In this document: positions 6,814-13,714 of the stretch, one piece after another | How positions within the stretch are numbered: position 1 is the first letter of the stretch | How the letters are laid out: every line of letters starts with the position of its first letter | DNA from: Thermodesulfobacteriota bacterium | Lineage (GTDB): Bacteria > Desulfobacterota > DSM-4660 > Desulfatiglandales > Desulfatiglandaceae | Length of the DNA stretch: 15,019 nt | Assembly: GCA_028278625.1 (NCBI GenBank) | Contig: JANQDY010000145.1 | Location: 1-15,019, forward strand | Direction: 5' to 3' | Notes under the pieces: generated by a model | What the model was told of the DNA's origin: nothing | The model's input: only the letters and a program-made list of their open reading frames with translations | Database searches by the model: none | Made by a program: the position numbers and the translations under genes

Positions 6814-8526
6814 ATGACCGATTCCCCTAATGAAATATCCCCGCGCCTGCGGCAGGACCCCTTTCTAAGGGGTCCAGGGGCGGGTCTTGGGCTGTTTAGT
6901 GGCCTTTTTTTCGCGCATCTCCTTATGGCGGTGTTTTTCTCAATTCAGGGGTGCACAAACGTCGAAAGCAATGCAGGGAAGGGCCTTTCCGAGCCGATCC
7001 TCCGCGTTGGAACCACCATGGCCGTCAAACAGGCCAATCCGGTGGCAGACTATTATTATAACATCCTGGCCATGGTGATGACCCACGATTCCCTGGTGCG
7101 GTTTGATGAAGATCTGAAGCCGGTTCCCCAACTGGCATCGGGGTATGCCGCCAGTTCAGATGGTCGGACCTGGACCTTTGATCTGAATCCAAAAGCCAGA
7201 TGGCACGACGGCCGGCCGGTCACCCCCGACGATGTCAAGTTCACTTTTTCGTATCTTGGGAAGCATCATGTTTCAGGGGGTTTTGTGGGCCGCATGATCG
7301 ATCGTGTGGAAACTCACGGACAGCGGGTTGTGTTTCACCTGAAAGCGCCGTGCAGCCGTTTTCTGATCAATGGGGGATTCGTGGTGCGTATTCTGCCCCG
7401 TCATATCTGGGAAAACATCCAAGACCCCCATCGCACCGAGGACCCAGGGGTTGCCATCGGATGCGGTCCTTACCGGCTGGACAATTTTGACAGGAGTGCG
7501 GGAACCGTCCGGTTTCGCCGCAACCCGGACTATTACGGACCGGTTCCGGAAACCGGGCGGGTCGATTTTCGAACCTTCGGCACCATGGATCTTCTGGCCC
7601 TGGCCCTGATGAAGGGGCGGACGGATCTCTATTATCAGTATGCCGCGGGCATGCCGCCACCCTATATGAAGCGGCTCCGCCAGGAATCCCGCTTGTCTTA
7701 TATGACCGCGGCTTCCATGGGGATTCCGGCGGTGCTGGGCTTTAACCTTGAAAGCCCCAGGGCCGGGGCTTTGCCCGTGCGACGGGCAATTGCCCTTGCC
7801 ATCGACTATTCACAGATAAACGCCGCTTTAATGGGCGGGAAGGGAATGATCCCTTCACCGTCCCTGGTGCCGCCCTCATTCTCATTTCAGGCACATCGGG
7901 CTTCATGGACACGGGATCTTCAGAAAAGTCGAGAACTCTTGGCATCAAACGGATGGCTGGACCGGGACAAAGACGGCATTCGGGAAAGCCCCGGCAAGGT
8001 CCCCGCGGTGTTCACCCTCCTGGTCCGTTCCGATCTCTGGGGTGAAAAACAGCTGGTGAAGCTTCTGACGGGGGATTTTGAAAAGGTCGGTCTGGCGTTG
8101 AGGGTTCGATCGGCCGACCTGTCCACATACCTGGCCTTTCTGAAAAAAGGGGCCTATGACCTGGTGCTCTTTCGCACCACCCCATGGGGCATGATGATGC
8201 ACGCCGGTTGCGGCACCGGTTATTTTGACGCACCCAAAACCGGAAGCCTCAACATGTGCCGTATGGAAGACGAGACCTTCAGAGGCCTTTGCCAGGCAGT
8301 TTTGGAGACCGTGGATCCGGACCGGCAGAATGCCCTCTATGAGCGGATACAGGCCTATTATGCGGAACGGCTGCCTGCCATCGCCCTTTGCTGGGGCCGG
8401 AGCTTCTTCCCCTATGACCGGGCCTGGCAGGGCTTTTTGGTGAACCAGCTGGAAGGAGGGCTGGCCAACCGGTTTTCCTGGCGGCATCTGAAACCCTCTG
8501 ATTTTCAAAGCACCCGGGGCCGTTAA
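6814..8526 (+). CDS. Family 5 substrate-binding lipoprotein (NikA/DppA-like)
   Basis: 570-residue periplasmic binding protein of the SBP_bac_5 family, which carries nickel chelates, peptides or opine metallophores to an ABC permease. Residues 25-46 are hydrophobic and end in SIQGC, so C47 is a likely lipidated cysteine. Family landmarks include DGRTWTFDLNPKARWHDGRPVTPDDVKF around 130, IGCGPYRLDNFDRS around 223 and LPVRRAIALAIDYSQINAAL around 325. RTTPWGMMMH with H463 lies near where E. coli NikA has TWGAPYDPH with metal-pocket H416. The start is uncertain: the ATG at 6814 has only a weak AACAGG, and about 24 residues precede the hydrophobic segment. An mRNA hairpin at 6855-6875 lies in this stretch. 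Stop and the next start (GTG 8531) are four bases apart. Nickel or cobalt is plausible; peptide binding is the alternative. Confidence 0.88.
   Translation: MTDSPNEISPRLRQDPFLRGPGAGLGLFSGLFFAHLLMAVFFSIQGCTNVESNAGKGLSEPILRVGTTMAVKQANPVADYYYNILAMVMTHDSLVRFDEDLKPVPQLASGYAASSDGRTWTFDLNPKARWHDGRPVTPDDVKFTFSYLGKHHVSGGFVGRMIDRVETHGQRVVFHLKAPCSRFLINGGFVVRILPRHIWENIQDPHRTEDPGVAIGCGPYRLDNFDRSAGTVRFRRNPDYYGPVPETGRVDFRTFGTMDLLALALMKGRTDLYYQYAAGMPPPYMKRLRQESRLSYMTAASMGIPAVLGFNLESPRAGALPVRRAIALAIDYSQINAALMGGKGMIPSPSLVPPSFSFQAHRASWTRDLQKSRELLASNGWLDRDKDGIRESPGKVPAVFTLLVRSDLWGEKQLVKLLTGDFEKVGLALRVRSADLSTYLAFLKKGAYDLVLFRTTPWGMMMHAGCGTGYFDAPKTGSLNMCRMEDETFRGLCQAVLETVDPDRQNALYERIQAYYAERLPAIALCWGRSFFPYDRAWQGFLVNQLEGGLANRFSWRHLKPSDFQSTRGR
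6855..6875 (+). other. Perfect hairpin inside the start of the binding-protein gene
   Basis: GGACCCC (6855-6861) and GGGGTCC (6869-6875) form a 7-bp inverted repeat around a seven-base loop, encoding QDPFLRGP just before the signal segment. It could hinder ribosomes or processing between the receptor and ABC genes, or be a small mobile palindrome. Function unproven. Confidence 0.4.
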
Positions 8527-8530
8527 TAAC

Positions 8531-9544
8531 GTGTCACTGCTCTTTAACAGGCTCTGGCGATACGGACTCGCTCTCTTCTTTGTGCTGGGGTTGAATTTTT
8601 TTATTGTTCAACTGCTGCCGGGTGATCCGCTGGTTCACCTCCTGGGCGAGGAAGCTTACGGCCATTTGCAGGGGGAGAATCCTCGGGCCATTCTGGCCCT
8701 GCGCGCAAAGTACGGGCTGGACAAGCCCCTATTTGAGCGCTTCATTTCATCCATGACCGACGTGCTTTGTTTCCGATTGGGCTTCTCCCATCATTACGGC
8801 GAACCGGTGGCCCGAATCCTTCTGTACAGGCTCAAGTGGACCCTGGTGCTGCTGTGTCCGGCATTTTTCGTGGCGTCGGTATTGGGTCTCTTTCTCGGTT
8901 GTCTTTCCGGTCGGTCAGGTTCCGGCCGGTGGGGAAGAAATGTTCTCGACCGTCTGATGACCCCCCTTTTCCTGACCCTTTATTCGGTTCCCGCCTATTG
9001 CCTGGCCTTTCTGCTTCTTTTGACGGTGGCCTCCCTGGGGAACGGTCTTCCCCTGGGGGGCATGCGGGAGGTGTCCCGTGGCGTTTCATTGGCGGATATC
9101 TGGCGTCACATGGTGCTTCCGGGGGTGGTCCTGGTGCTTCATGCCACCGCCTATCTCTATATGATCATGCGAAGCACGGTTTTGCGGACCTTTGGGGAAG
9201 GGTACGTTATCACCGCTCTGGCCAAAGGACTTGGCGCCACGAGGGTGCTGTTCCGGCATGTGCTCATCAATGCCCTTCCACCCTATATAACGGCATTGGC
9301 GTTGAGTTTCGGGTCCATTGCCGGCGGGGCCCTTCTGGTGGAAGTGGTATTTTCTTGGCAGGGGATGGGCACCCTTCTGTACGATGCGGTCCTGAGCCGG
9401 GATTACCCCATCCTCTCAGGATGTTTCCTGTTACTCTCCTTGTCGGTGATCGGTGCCAATATGCTGGCCGATGTTTTCTGCCTTTTGATCGACCCCAGAA
9501 TCAGAGATGCCCGGATGAAAAGAGATGCTTGGTCGAACCATTAG
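8531..9544 (+). CDS. ABC transporter permease, NikB/DppB type
   Basis: 337-residue inner-membrane permease of the binding-protein-dependent transport family. The first helix carries the typical DppB/NikB opening (LFFVLGLNFFIVQLLPGDPL, residues about 15-34), and there are about six hydrophobic segments. The cytoplasmic EAA loop, which docks on the ATPase, reads ITALAKGLGATRVLFRHVLI around 225-245. The last 40 residues show the usual ending LLIDPRIRDAR. It starts with GTG four bases after the binding-protein stop and has no strong ribosome site, suggesting translational coupling. It overlaps the next gene by 20 bases. It would form the channel together with the permease half of the following fusion protein. 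Membership is clear; substrate follows the operon and is not visible here. Confidence 0.92.
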   Translation: MSLLFNRLWRYGLALFFVLGLNFFIVQLLPGDPLVHLLGEEAYGHLQGENPRAILALRAKYGLDKPLFERFISSMTDVLCFRLGFSHHYGEPVARILLYRLKWTLVLLCPAFFVASVLGLFLGCLSGRSGSGRWGRNVLDRLMTPLFLTLYSVPAYCLAFLLLLTVASLGNGLPLGGMREVSRGVSLADIWRHMVLPGVVLVLHATAYLYMIMRSTVLRTFGEGYVITALAKGLGATRVLFRHVLINALPPYITALALSFGSIAGGALLVEVVFSWQGMGTLLYDAVLSRDYPILSGCFLLLSLSVIGANMLADVFCLLIDPRIRDARMKRDAWSNH

Positions 9545-11330
9545 AAATGCGGGCAGAAGCATCGGGAGGCTTGTGCCGCTTCTGATGCTTTCGGTTCTGG
9601 TCTTGGCCGCCCTTTTTCCGGGATTTCTGGCCCCCGTATCACCCGGCACCCTGGATGCGCCGTATCTGGCTCCCGACGGCCGGCATCTTCTGGGCACGGA
9701 CAATATCGGGCAGGATCTTTTGACGGAACTGGTCTATTCGGCCCGTCCAAGTCTCCTGGTGGCGCTCTTTGCCGCTTGCCTGGCCACCCTTCTGGGAACC
9801 GTTGCGGGGACGTTGGCCGGTTACTTCGGCGGTCCCCTTGACCAATGGCTCATGCGGGTCACCGATGTGTTTCTGCTGCTGCCGGCACTGCCGTTGATCA
9901 TTCTGATGGCCGCATATATGGAAGCGGGACGGTTGGGTATCGGCCTGGTCATCGGACTGACCGCCTGGCCGGCCACGGCCCGCATCGTCCGGAGCAGCGT
10001 TCAACAGGAAAGGGGGAAGCAGTACATAAAGAGCGCAAGGACCTTTGGGGCCGGGCATTGCTACCTGATGGCGGTCCACGTGCTGCCGGGCATTTCTCAG
10101 GTGATCCTGGCAAAAGGGATCCTGGCCGCGGCATCGGCCATGGTGTCGGAGGCTGGCGTGAGTTTCCTGGGGCTTGGGGATCCCCGGTTCAAGAGCTGGG
10201 GTGCCATGCTGCACGGGGCCTTTAGCGGCGGGGGCCTGATCAACGGGGCCTATACCTGGTATCTGCCCCCCATCCTGTGCATTTCAGTGACGGTGCTCTC
10301 CTTGACCTTGTTGGGACAGCGCTGGATCGAAGGGAGGGAGCAAGATCTTGGCCTTATCAATGCCCGGGGAAAAAGACCCATGAAACCGTTGGGCGGGCCT
10401 CTAAGGTGTCTGGAGGTAAGTCATCTGTCGGTCACCTTTAAAGGTTCTGAAAAGACCGGTTTTTGTGCGCTCGGTGACGTGAACATGGTGGTGAATCATG
10501 GGGAACGCATGGCCATGGTGGGGGAGACCGGGAGCGGCAAGAGCGTGCTCCTGCTGGCCATCATGGGTCTTTTGCCGCAGAACGCTCATCTCAAAGGGGC
10601 GATCCGGTTTAAGGGACGAAACCTCTGCGGCCTCTCTCAGAAAGGATTTCAGGCGCTTCGCGGGCGGCATGTGGCCTATGTGCCCCAAGGGACCGGACAG
10701 GCCCTGAATCCCCTGATGCGGGTGGGAACCCAGGTGGCGGAACCGCTCAGAATCCACGGGCATCTAAAAAAAAGCGCCGCCATGGCGCAGGCAACGGCAA
10801 GTCTAGAAAGGATGGGCATCGGGCAAGCGCGAGCCCGCAGCCGCCAATATCCCCACCAGTACAGCGGGGGCATGATTCAACGGGCTCTTGTGGCCATGGG
10901 ACTGATCAGCGGGACGTCATTGATTCTTCTGGATGAGCCCACCAAGGGGCTCGATCCTCACAACCGTGATGAAATGCTCAAAATCCTGGCACAACTTGAG
11001 CCAAAGACGGTGGTTCTCACCACCCATGATCTGGCATTCGCCGAGCGATTTGCCCACCGGATCTCCGTGATCTTAAACGGCCAATTGGTTGAAACGGCGC
11101 CGGCCAACGCCTTTTTTAAAAGGCCTCTTCATCCATATGCCGAAGCATTGCTAAGGGCTCAGCCAAGCCATGGCCTCCTGGTGACATGCCCGTATGCTGC
11201 CCGCCGTTCAGCGGTTAAGGGGTGTCCCTTTCAAGCCCAATGCGGAAAATTCTCTTCAAAATGCCGGGACATGCCCCCCGTTGTGGAGATGGGCCGGCGA
11301 TCGGTGAGGTGTTGGCTGTATGGTCCTTGA
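9525..11330 (+). CDS. Fused ABC permease and ATPase (NikC-NikD fusion)
   Basis: 601-residue in-frame fusion of two subunits normally separate. Residues 1-280 are a NikC/DppC permease: N-terminal helix, LGTDNIGQDLLTELVYSARP, and an EAA-type loop at YIKSARTFGAGHCYLMAVHV. Residues 290-601 are a NikD/DppD ATPase with Walker A GETGSGKS (333-340), signature SGG (447-449, in QYSGGMIQR), Walker B ending D470-E471 and H-loop H501. The C terminus has the cysteine-rich oligopeptide-transporter tail (CPYAARRSAVKGCPF, CGKFSSKC, VRCWL). The join is at about 280-290 (NARGKRPMKPLGGP), with no stop or frame change. M286 (ATG 10380) is preceded by GGGGAAAAAG and could allow a separate ATPase to be made. It overlaps its neighbours by 20 and 11 bases. 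The fused NikCD layout is unusual. Confidence 0.92.
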   Translation: MLGRTIRNAGRSIGRLVPLLMLSVLVLAALFPGFLAPVSPGTLDAPYLAPDGRHLLGTDNIGQDLLTELVYSARPSLLVALFAACLATLLGTVAGTLAGYFGGPLDQWLMRVTDVFLLLPALPLIILMAAYMEAGRLGIGLVIGLTAWPATARIVRSSVQQERGKQYIKSARTFGAGHCYLMAVHVLPGISQVILAKGILAAASAMVSEAGVSFLGLGDPRFKSWGAMLHGAFSGGGLINGAYTWYLPPILCISVTVLSLTLLGQRWIEGREQDLGLINARGKRPMKPLGGPLRCLEVSHLSVTFKGSEKTGFCALGDVNMVVNHGERMAMVGETGSGKSVLLLAIMGLLPQNAHLKGAIRFKGRNLCGLSQKGFQALRGRHVAYVPQGTGQALNPLMRVGTQVAEPLRIHGHLKKSAAMAQATASLERMGIGQARARSRQYPHQYSGGMIQRALVAMGLISGTSLILLDEPTKGLDPHNRDEMLKILAQLEPKTVVLTTHDLAFAERFAHRISVILNGQLVETAPANAFFKRPLHPYAEALLRAQPSHGLLVTCPYAARRSAVKGCPFQAQCGKFSSKCRDMPPVVEMGRRSVRCWLYGP

Positions 11331-11958
11331 AGCAATAGACCTGTACAAGGGTTTCAGGGGTGGACTCGGCAAAAAATCCTTTGCGGTGCTGAGGGGTGTC
11401 TCCTTCTCTCTCATGCGGGGAGAGACCCTTGGCATCATTGGGGATAGCGGCACCGGAAAGACCACTCTGGCGCTCATCCTGTGCGGACTCCTGAAGCCGG
11501 ACAAGGGATCGGTGCGGATGGATCGGCGGATACAAATCGTTTGGCAGCATCCTGAAACCGCCTTCAATCCCCGCTGGCGCCTGTGTCGAAGCCTGAAGGA
11601 ACCTTTGCGAATCCAGGGGGTGCCGGTTTCCCCATCGGCTTTGAAGGAACAACTGGATCGGGTGGCCCTTAAAGGGGAAGTGCTTCATCGCCGGCCCGGC
11701 CAGTTGAGCGGTGGAGAGCTGCAGCGCCTGGCCCTTGCCCGGGCCCTCATTACAGACCCGGACGTGGTGATACTGGATGAACCCACCAGCATGCTGGATG
11801 CATTGACCCAGGCCCGGATCATTGCGCTCTTAGGTGAGATTCAGGAAACAGCCAGCGTCTCTTTTCTCTTTATCAGCCACGACCATGACCTGGTGCGGGG
11901 TTTCTGCCACCGCCGCTGCCGCCTGAAAGACGGTAAGCTGAAAGCGGCGGAATTCTAA
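11320..11958 (+). CDS. ABC transporter ATPase, short NikE/DppF type
   Basis: 212-residue second ATPase of the same importer. It has Walker A GDSGTGKT (41-48), Q-loop Q76 (QIVWQHP), the signature LSGGE (129-133), Walker B VILDEP with E154 and H-loop H187 (ISHDHD). The A-loop region is LEAIDLYKGF. It stops soon after the H-loop (LKDGKLKAAEF) and lacks the 50-100 residue cysteine-rich C-terminal tail that NikE/DppF/OppF proteins usually carry, while the fused NikD half keeps that tail. All catalytic motifs are intact, so it should hydrolyse ATP as a heterodimer with the NikD half. Its ATG lies inside the end of the previous gene (11-base overlap), indicating coupling. Confidence 0.9.
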   Translation: MVLEAIDLYKGFRGGLGKKSFAVLRGVSFSLMRGETLGIIGDSGTGKTTLALILCGLLKPDKGSVRMDRRIQIVWQHPETAFNPRWRLCRSLKEPLRIQGVPVSPSALKEQLDRVALKGEVLHRRPGQLSGGELQRLALARALITDPDVVILDEPTSMLDALTQARIIALLGEIQETASVSFLFISHDHDLVRGFCHRRCRLKDGKLKAAEF

Positions 11959-11975
11959 AGGAGGAATTCTTTTAC

Positions 11976-12875
11976 ATGAGTGTCGATAATGATTTTCCCA
12001 ACGGCCAATCATCAAACCCCGGTCCGGGTCAATGGGAAAAGCGATGGGTTCGTCAGGTGGCCCATTGGAAACGGGAAAGGGGAGGCCCTTTTCGGGACCC
12101 CAACAAAAGGGCATTCTGGGACGGTTTTGACCTGTGGGAATCCTATGAAGGGTACACCCGTTATCCGGGTAAACTGATGACGTTCATTCTGGGGTCCATT
12201 GATGACCAACAGACGGTCCTGGACATCGGTGCCGGCAGCGGTGCCCTGGCCATCCCCATGGCCCAAAGGGCCGCCCGGGTGACCGCGGTGGAACCCTCTC
12301 TGGCACAATGCGGCCGGCTGCGACGACGGGCCGCATCCCTGGGAATTCATAACCTGGCGGTTGTGGAAAGCAACTGGGAAGATTTTGGGGAGGATTTTGC
12401 TGAAGACTTTGGGGAAGACGTGGTGAAGGACGCGGGGACGAAACCTGCGGGATCCTATGACATCATAACGGCGGGGTACTGTCTCTTTATGGAGAATATT
12501 TCCGGGGCCCTTAAGAAAATGCGCTTTTTGGCCGGAAAAAAGCTTTTTCTGATACATTCGGGCGGGGATGATCTGACCCAAGCCATTGGGAAGGTCCTGG
12601 GCCGCGAAACCGCTTTTCCAGATCTCAACATGCTTCTAAGTCTGCTTCACGAAATGGGTTGGGAATTTCAGTGCCAGGTGTTCAGACGTGATTTTCAGTT
12701 GCCCCTTCACCTTCAGTTGAAGATGTTCCGTTACACCCTTGGGGTGATGGATGCTGACATGGAAAGCGTGAAAGAGCACCTGGAGAAATCGGGCCGGGTT
12801 TTTGCGGGGCAGGGTGATCTCTGGGTGCGCAGGAGATCAAATGACGCACTGGTTTCCGTTGATCTCTCCATCTGA
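11976..12875 (+). CDS. Class I SAM-dependent methyltransferase at the end of the uptake operon
   Basis: 299-residue Rossmann-fold methyltransferase. Motif I is VLDIGAGSG (81-89), the acidic residue after strand 2 is E106 (VTAVEPS), and strand 4 reads SYDIITAGYCLFM (160-172). A conserved-looking N-terminal block (QWEKRWVRQVAHWKRER, FWDGFDLWESY) precedes the core. AAGGAGG (11958-11964) overlaps the stop of the ATPase gene and lies 11 bases before the ATG, so it is translated within the same operon. Residues 135-150 are a run of four near-identical EDFG-type quartets, from a 12-base repeat. The methyl acceptor is unknown. I recall methyltransferase genes accompanying nickel/cobalt Nik-type transporter operons, and modification of a metal ligand would fit. 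A CntL-like aminobutanoyl transferase is less likely because no opine dehydrogenase gene is present. Confidence 0.85.
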   Translation: MSVDNDFPNGQSSNPGPGQWEKRWVRQVAHWKRERGGPFRDPNKRAFWDGFDLWESYEGYTRYPGKLMTFILGSIDDQQTVLDIGAGSGALAIPMAQRAARVTAVEPSLAQCGRLRRRAASLGIHNLAVVESNWEDFGEDFAEDFGEDVVKDAGTKPAGSYDIITAGYCLFMENISGALKKMRFLAGKKLFLIHSGGDDLTQAIGKVLGRETAFPDLNMLLSLLHEMGWEFQCQVFRRDFQLPLHLQLKMFRYTLGVMDADMESVKEHLEKSGRVFAGQGDLWVRRRSNDALVSVDLSI

Positions 12876-12897
12876 TTTTGGGCCGTTTGTTTTTTCC

Positions 12898-12926
12898 TTG
12901 ACAAAACCCCTAAAATGAATTCTATT
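12898..12926 (+). promoter_or_regulatory. Candidate promoter of the aro operon
   Basis: A perfect TTGACA (12898-12903), 17 bases, then TCTATT (12921-12926, four of six). Transcription would begin near 12933, giving a leader of about 165 bases up to the T tract of the attenuator. TAAAAT at 12911-12916 is an alternative -10, but its -35 is poor. Confidence 0.5.
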
Positions 12927-12978
12927 GCCGCTGAACCCTTTAAATAGCAGCAAAGGAAACAGCTGAAGGATGACGATA

Positions 12979-13035
12979 ATGAGAACATGGTTGGGCATTT
13001 ATTTTTATTTCCGTGGAGGTCCGTCCATGCGCTGA
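12979..13035 (+). CDS. Aromatic-rich leader peptide (attenuator sensor) of the aro operon
   Basis: An 18-codon frame encodes MRTWLGIYFYFRGGPSMR and ends in TGA at 13033. Residues 4-11 hold one Trp, two Tyr and two Phe, with codons TGG at 12988 and TAT TTT TAT TTC at 13000-13011. GAAGGA (12965-12970) lies eight bases before the ATG, a good ribosome site. An in-frame ATG at 12970 would add MTI, but it overlaps that Shine-Dalgarno. The frame lies between a promoter-like sequence and an intrinsic terminator, directly upstream of aroK. It has the logic of the trp and phe leader peptides: scarcity of charged Trp, Tyr or Phe tRNA stalls the ribosome and changes folding downstream. It is too short for standard gene finding. 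The peptide itself probably has no other function. Confidence 0.8.
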   Translation: MRTWLGIYFYFRGGPSMR

Positions 13036-13099
13036 GATGCTGTTTCAATCGTTTTTCAAAGCCGTGGACGCCATCAAGAGCATCCACGGCTTTTTTTTT
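12986..13099 (+). promoter_or_regulatory. Transcription attenuator of aroK-aroC-pheA with competing stems
   Basis: Three alternative pairings can be drawn. 1:2 pairs 12986-12996 with 13019-13029 (ten pairs, two of them wobble, one mismatch) and includes the Trp codon. 2:3 pairs 13022-13029 with 13063-13070 (eight pairs, one wobble) and is the antiterminator. 3:4 pairs 13061-13068 with 13083-13090 and is the terminator. Segment 2 is shared by 1:2 and 2:3, and segment 3 by 2:3 and 3:4, so the states exclude each other. A ribosome reaching the TGA at 13033 covers segment 2 and leaves 3:4 free. Pairing was done by hand, without energies. Confidence 0.75.
13061..13099 (+). terminator. Attenuator terminator upstream of aroK
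   Basis: GCCGTGGA (13061-13068) pairs perfectly with TCCACGGC (13083-13090). After one mismatch, two more pairs extend the stem. Nine T residues follow at 13091-13099. The hairpin is 186 bases past the methyltransferase stop and only 22 before the aroK start. It may also terminate read-through from the uptake operon. Confidence 0.88.
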
Positions 13100-13120
13100 A
13101 ATGGTCTTGAGGTTGCGGGT

Positions 13121-13702
13121 ATGAACATTGTCTTAATCGGGTATCGGTGTAGCGGAAAAAGCGCGGTGGGAAAAATCGTTGCCGAGCGTACGGGCATGAA
13201 ACTGGCCGACACGGATCAATTGCTGGAAAAAAAGGTCGGCTGTCCCATTGATAGGTACGTGGCTGAAAAGGGATGGGAATGCTTCCGAATGATGGAAAAA
13301 ATGGTCGTGCGTTCCGTTTCCGGCCAGGACCGGCAGGTGATCGCCACCGGCGGCGGCGTGGTTCTGGACTGGGAGAATGTGTGCCAGTTGAGGGATGCGG
13401 GATGGTTGGTGTGGCTCGAGGCAAGTGTGTCAACCATCCATGACCGAATGCTTAAGGATGAACGCACGGGTAACCCTCGGCCGGGATTGCTGGGAGACAG
13501 TCCCCTCTCGGAGATCAAACAGGTTCTGGGTGAACGAAGGGCCTTTTATGAACGCGCCTGCGATCTCAGGGTCGATACCAATGAAAAATCACCGGACACG
13601 GTGTCGGAAGAAATCCTGCGCGCCATGCCTCAGGGCCTGGGCCATTTGCAGCATCGGAATTCGTCACGCCCTGTCTCACCCATCGTGGCGATCGAGGCAT
13701 AA
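13121..13702 (+). CDS. aroK: Shikimate kinase
   Basis: 193-residue cytoplasmic enzyme that phosphorylates shikimate to shikimate 3-phosphate, the fifth step of the chorismate pathway. The P-loop is GYRCSGKS (7-14). D32 in DTD is the Mg/shikimate aspartate, and FRMMEK (R56) matches the shikimate-binding FRxxE motif. GGG stands at 77-79, and the lid arginine is in NPRPGLL (R120). It is about 20 residues longer than usual, with a C-terminal tail (LGHLQHRNSSRPVSPIV) of no obvious function. Start: ATG 13121 has GAGG eight bases upstream and puts the P-loop at the normal distance from the N terminus; a GTG at 13013 would read through the attenuator and is not credible. It is the first structural gene after the attenuator, and aroC follows 12 bases after its stop. 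aroL is an equally valid name. Confidence 0.93.
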   Translation: MNIVLIGYRCSGKSAVGKIVAERTGMKLADTDQLLEKKVGCPIDRYVAEKGWECFRMMEKMVVRSVSGQDRQVIATGGGVVLDWENVCQLRDAGWLVWLEASVSTIHDRMLKDERTGNPRPGLLGDSPLSEIKQVLGERRAFYERACDLRVDTNEKSPDTVSEEILRAMPQGLGHLQHRNSSRPVSPIVAIEA

Positions 13703-13714
13703 GGAGAGGATCTG

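Noticed and set aside
11976..12875. CntL-type nicotianamine-like synthase
   Set aside because: The fold is a plain class I methyltransferase with no partner opine dehydrogenase or racemase gene nearby.
12911..12916. TAAAAT as the -10 box of the aro promoter
   Set aside because: Only seven bases from TTGACA, and the alternative -35 about 18 bases upstream matches poorly; kept only as a second choice.
13013..13120. Earlier GTG start for aroK
   Set aside because: It would translate through the terminator hairpin and T tract and add residues absent from shikimate kinases; ATG 13121 has a good ribosome site.
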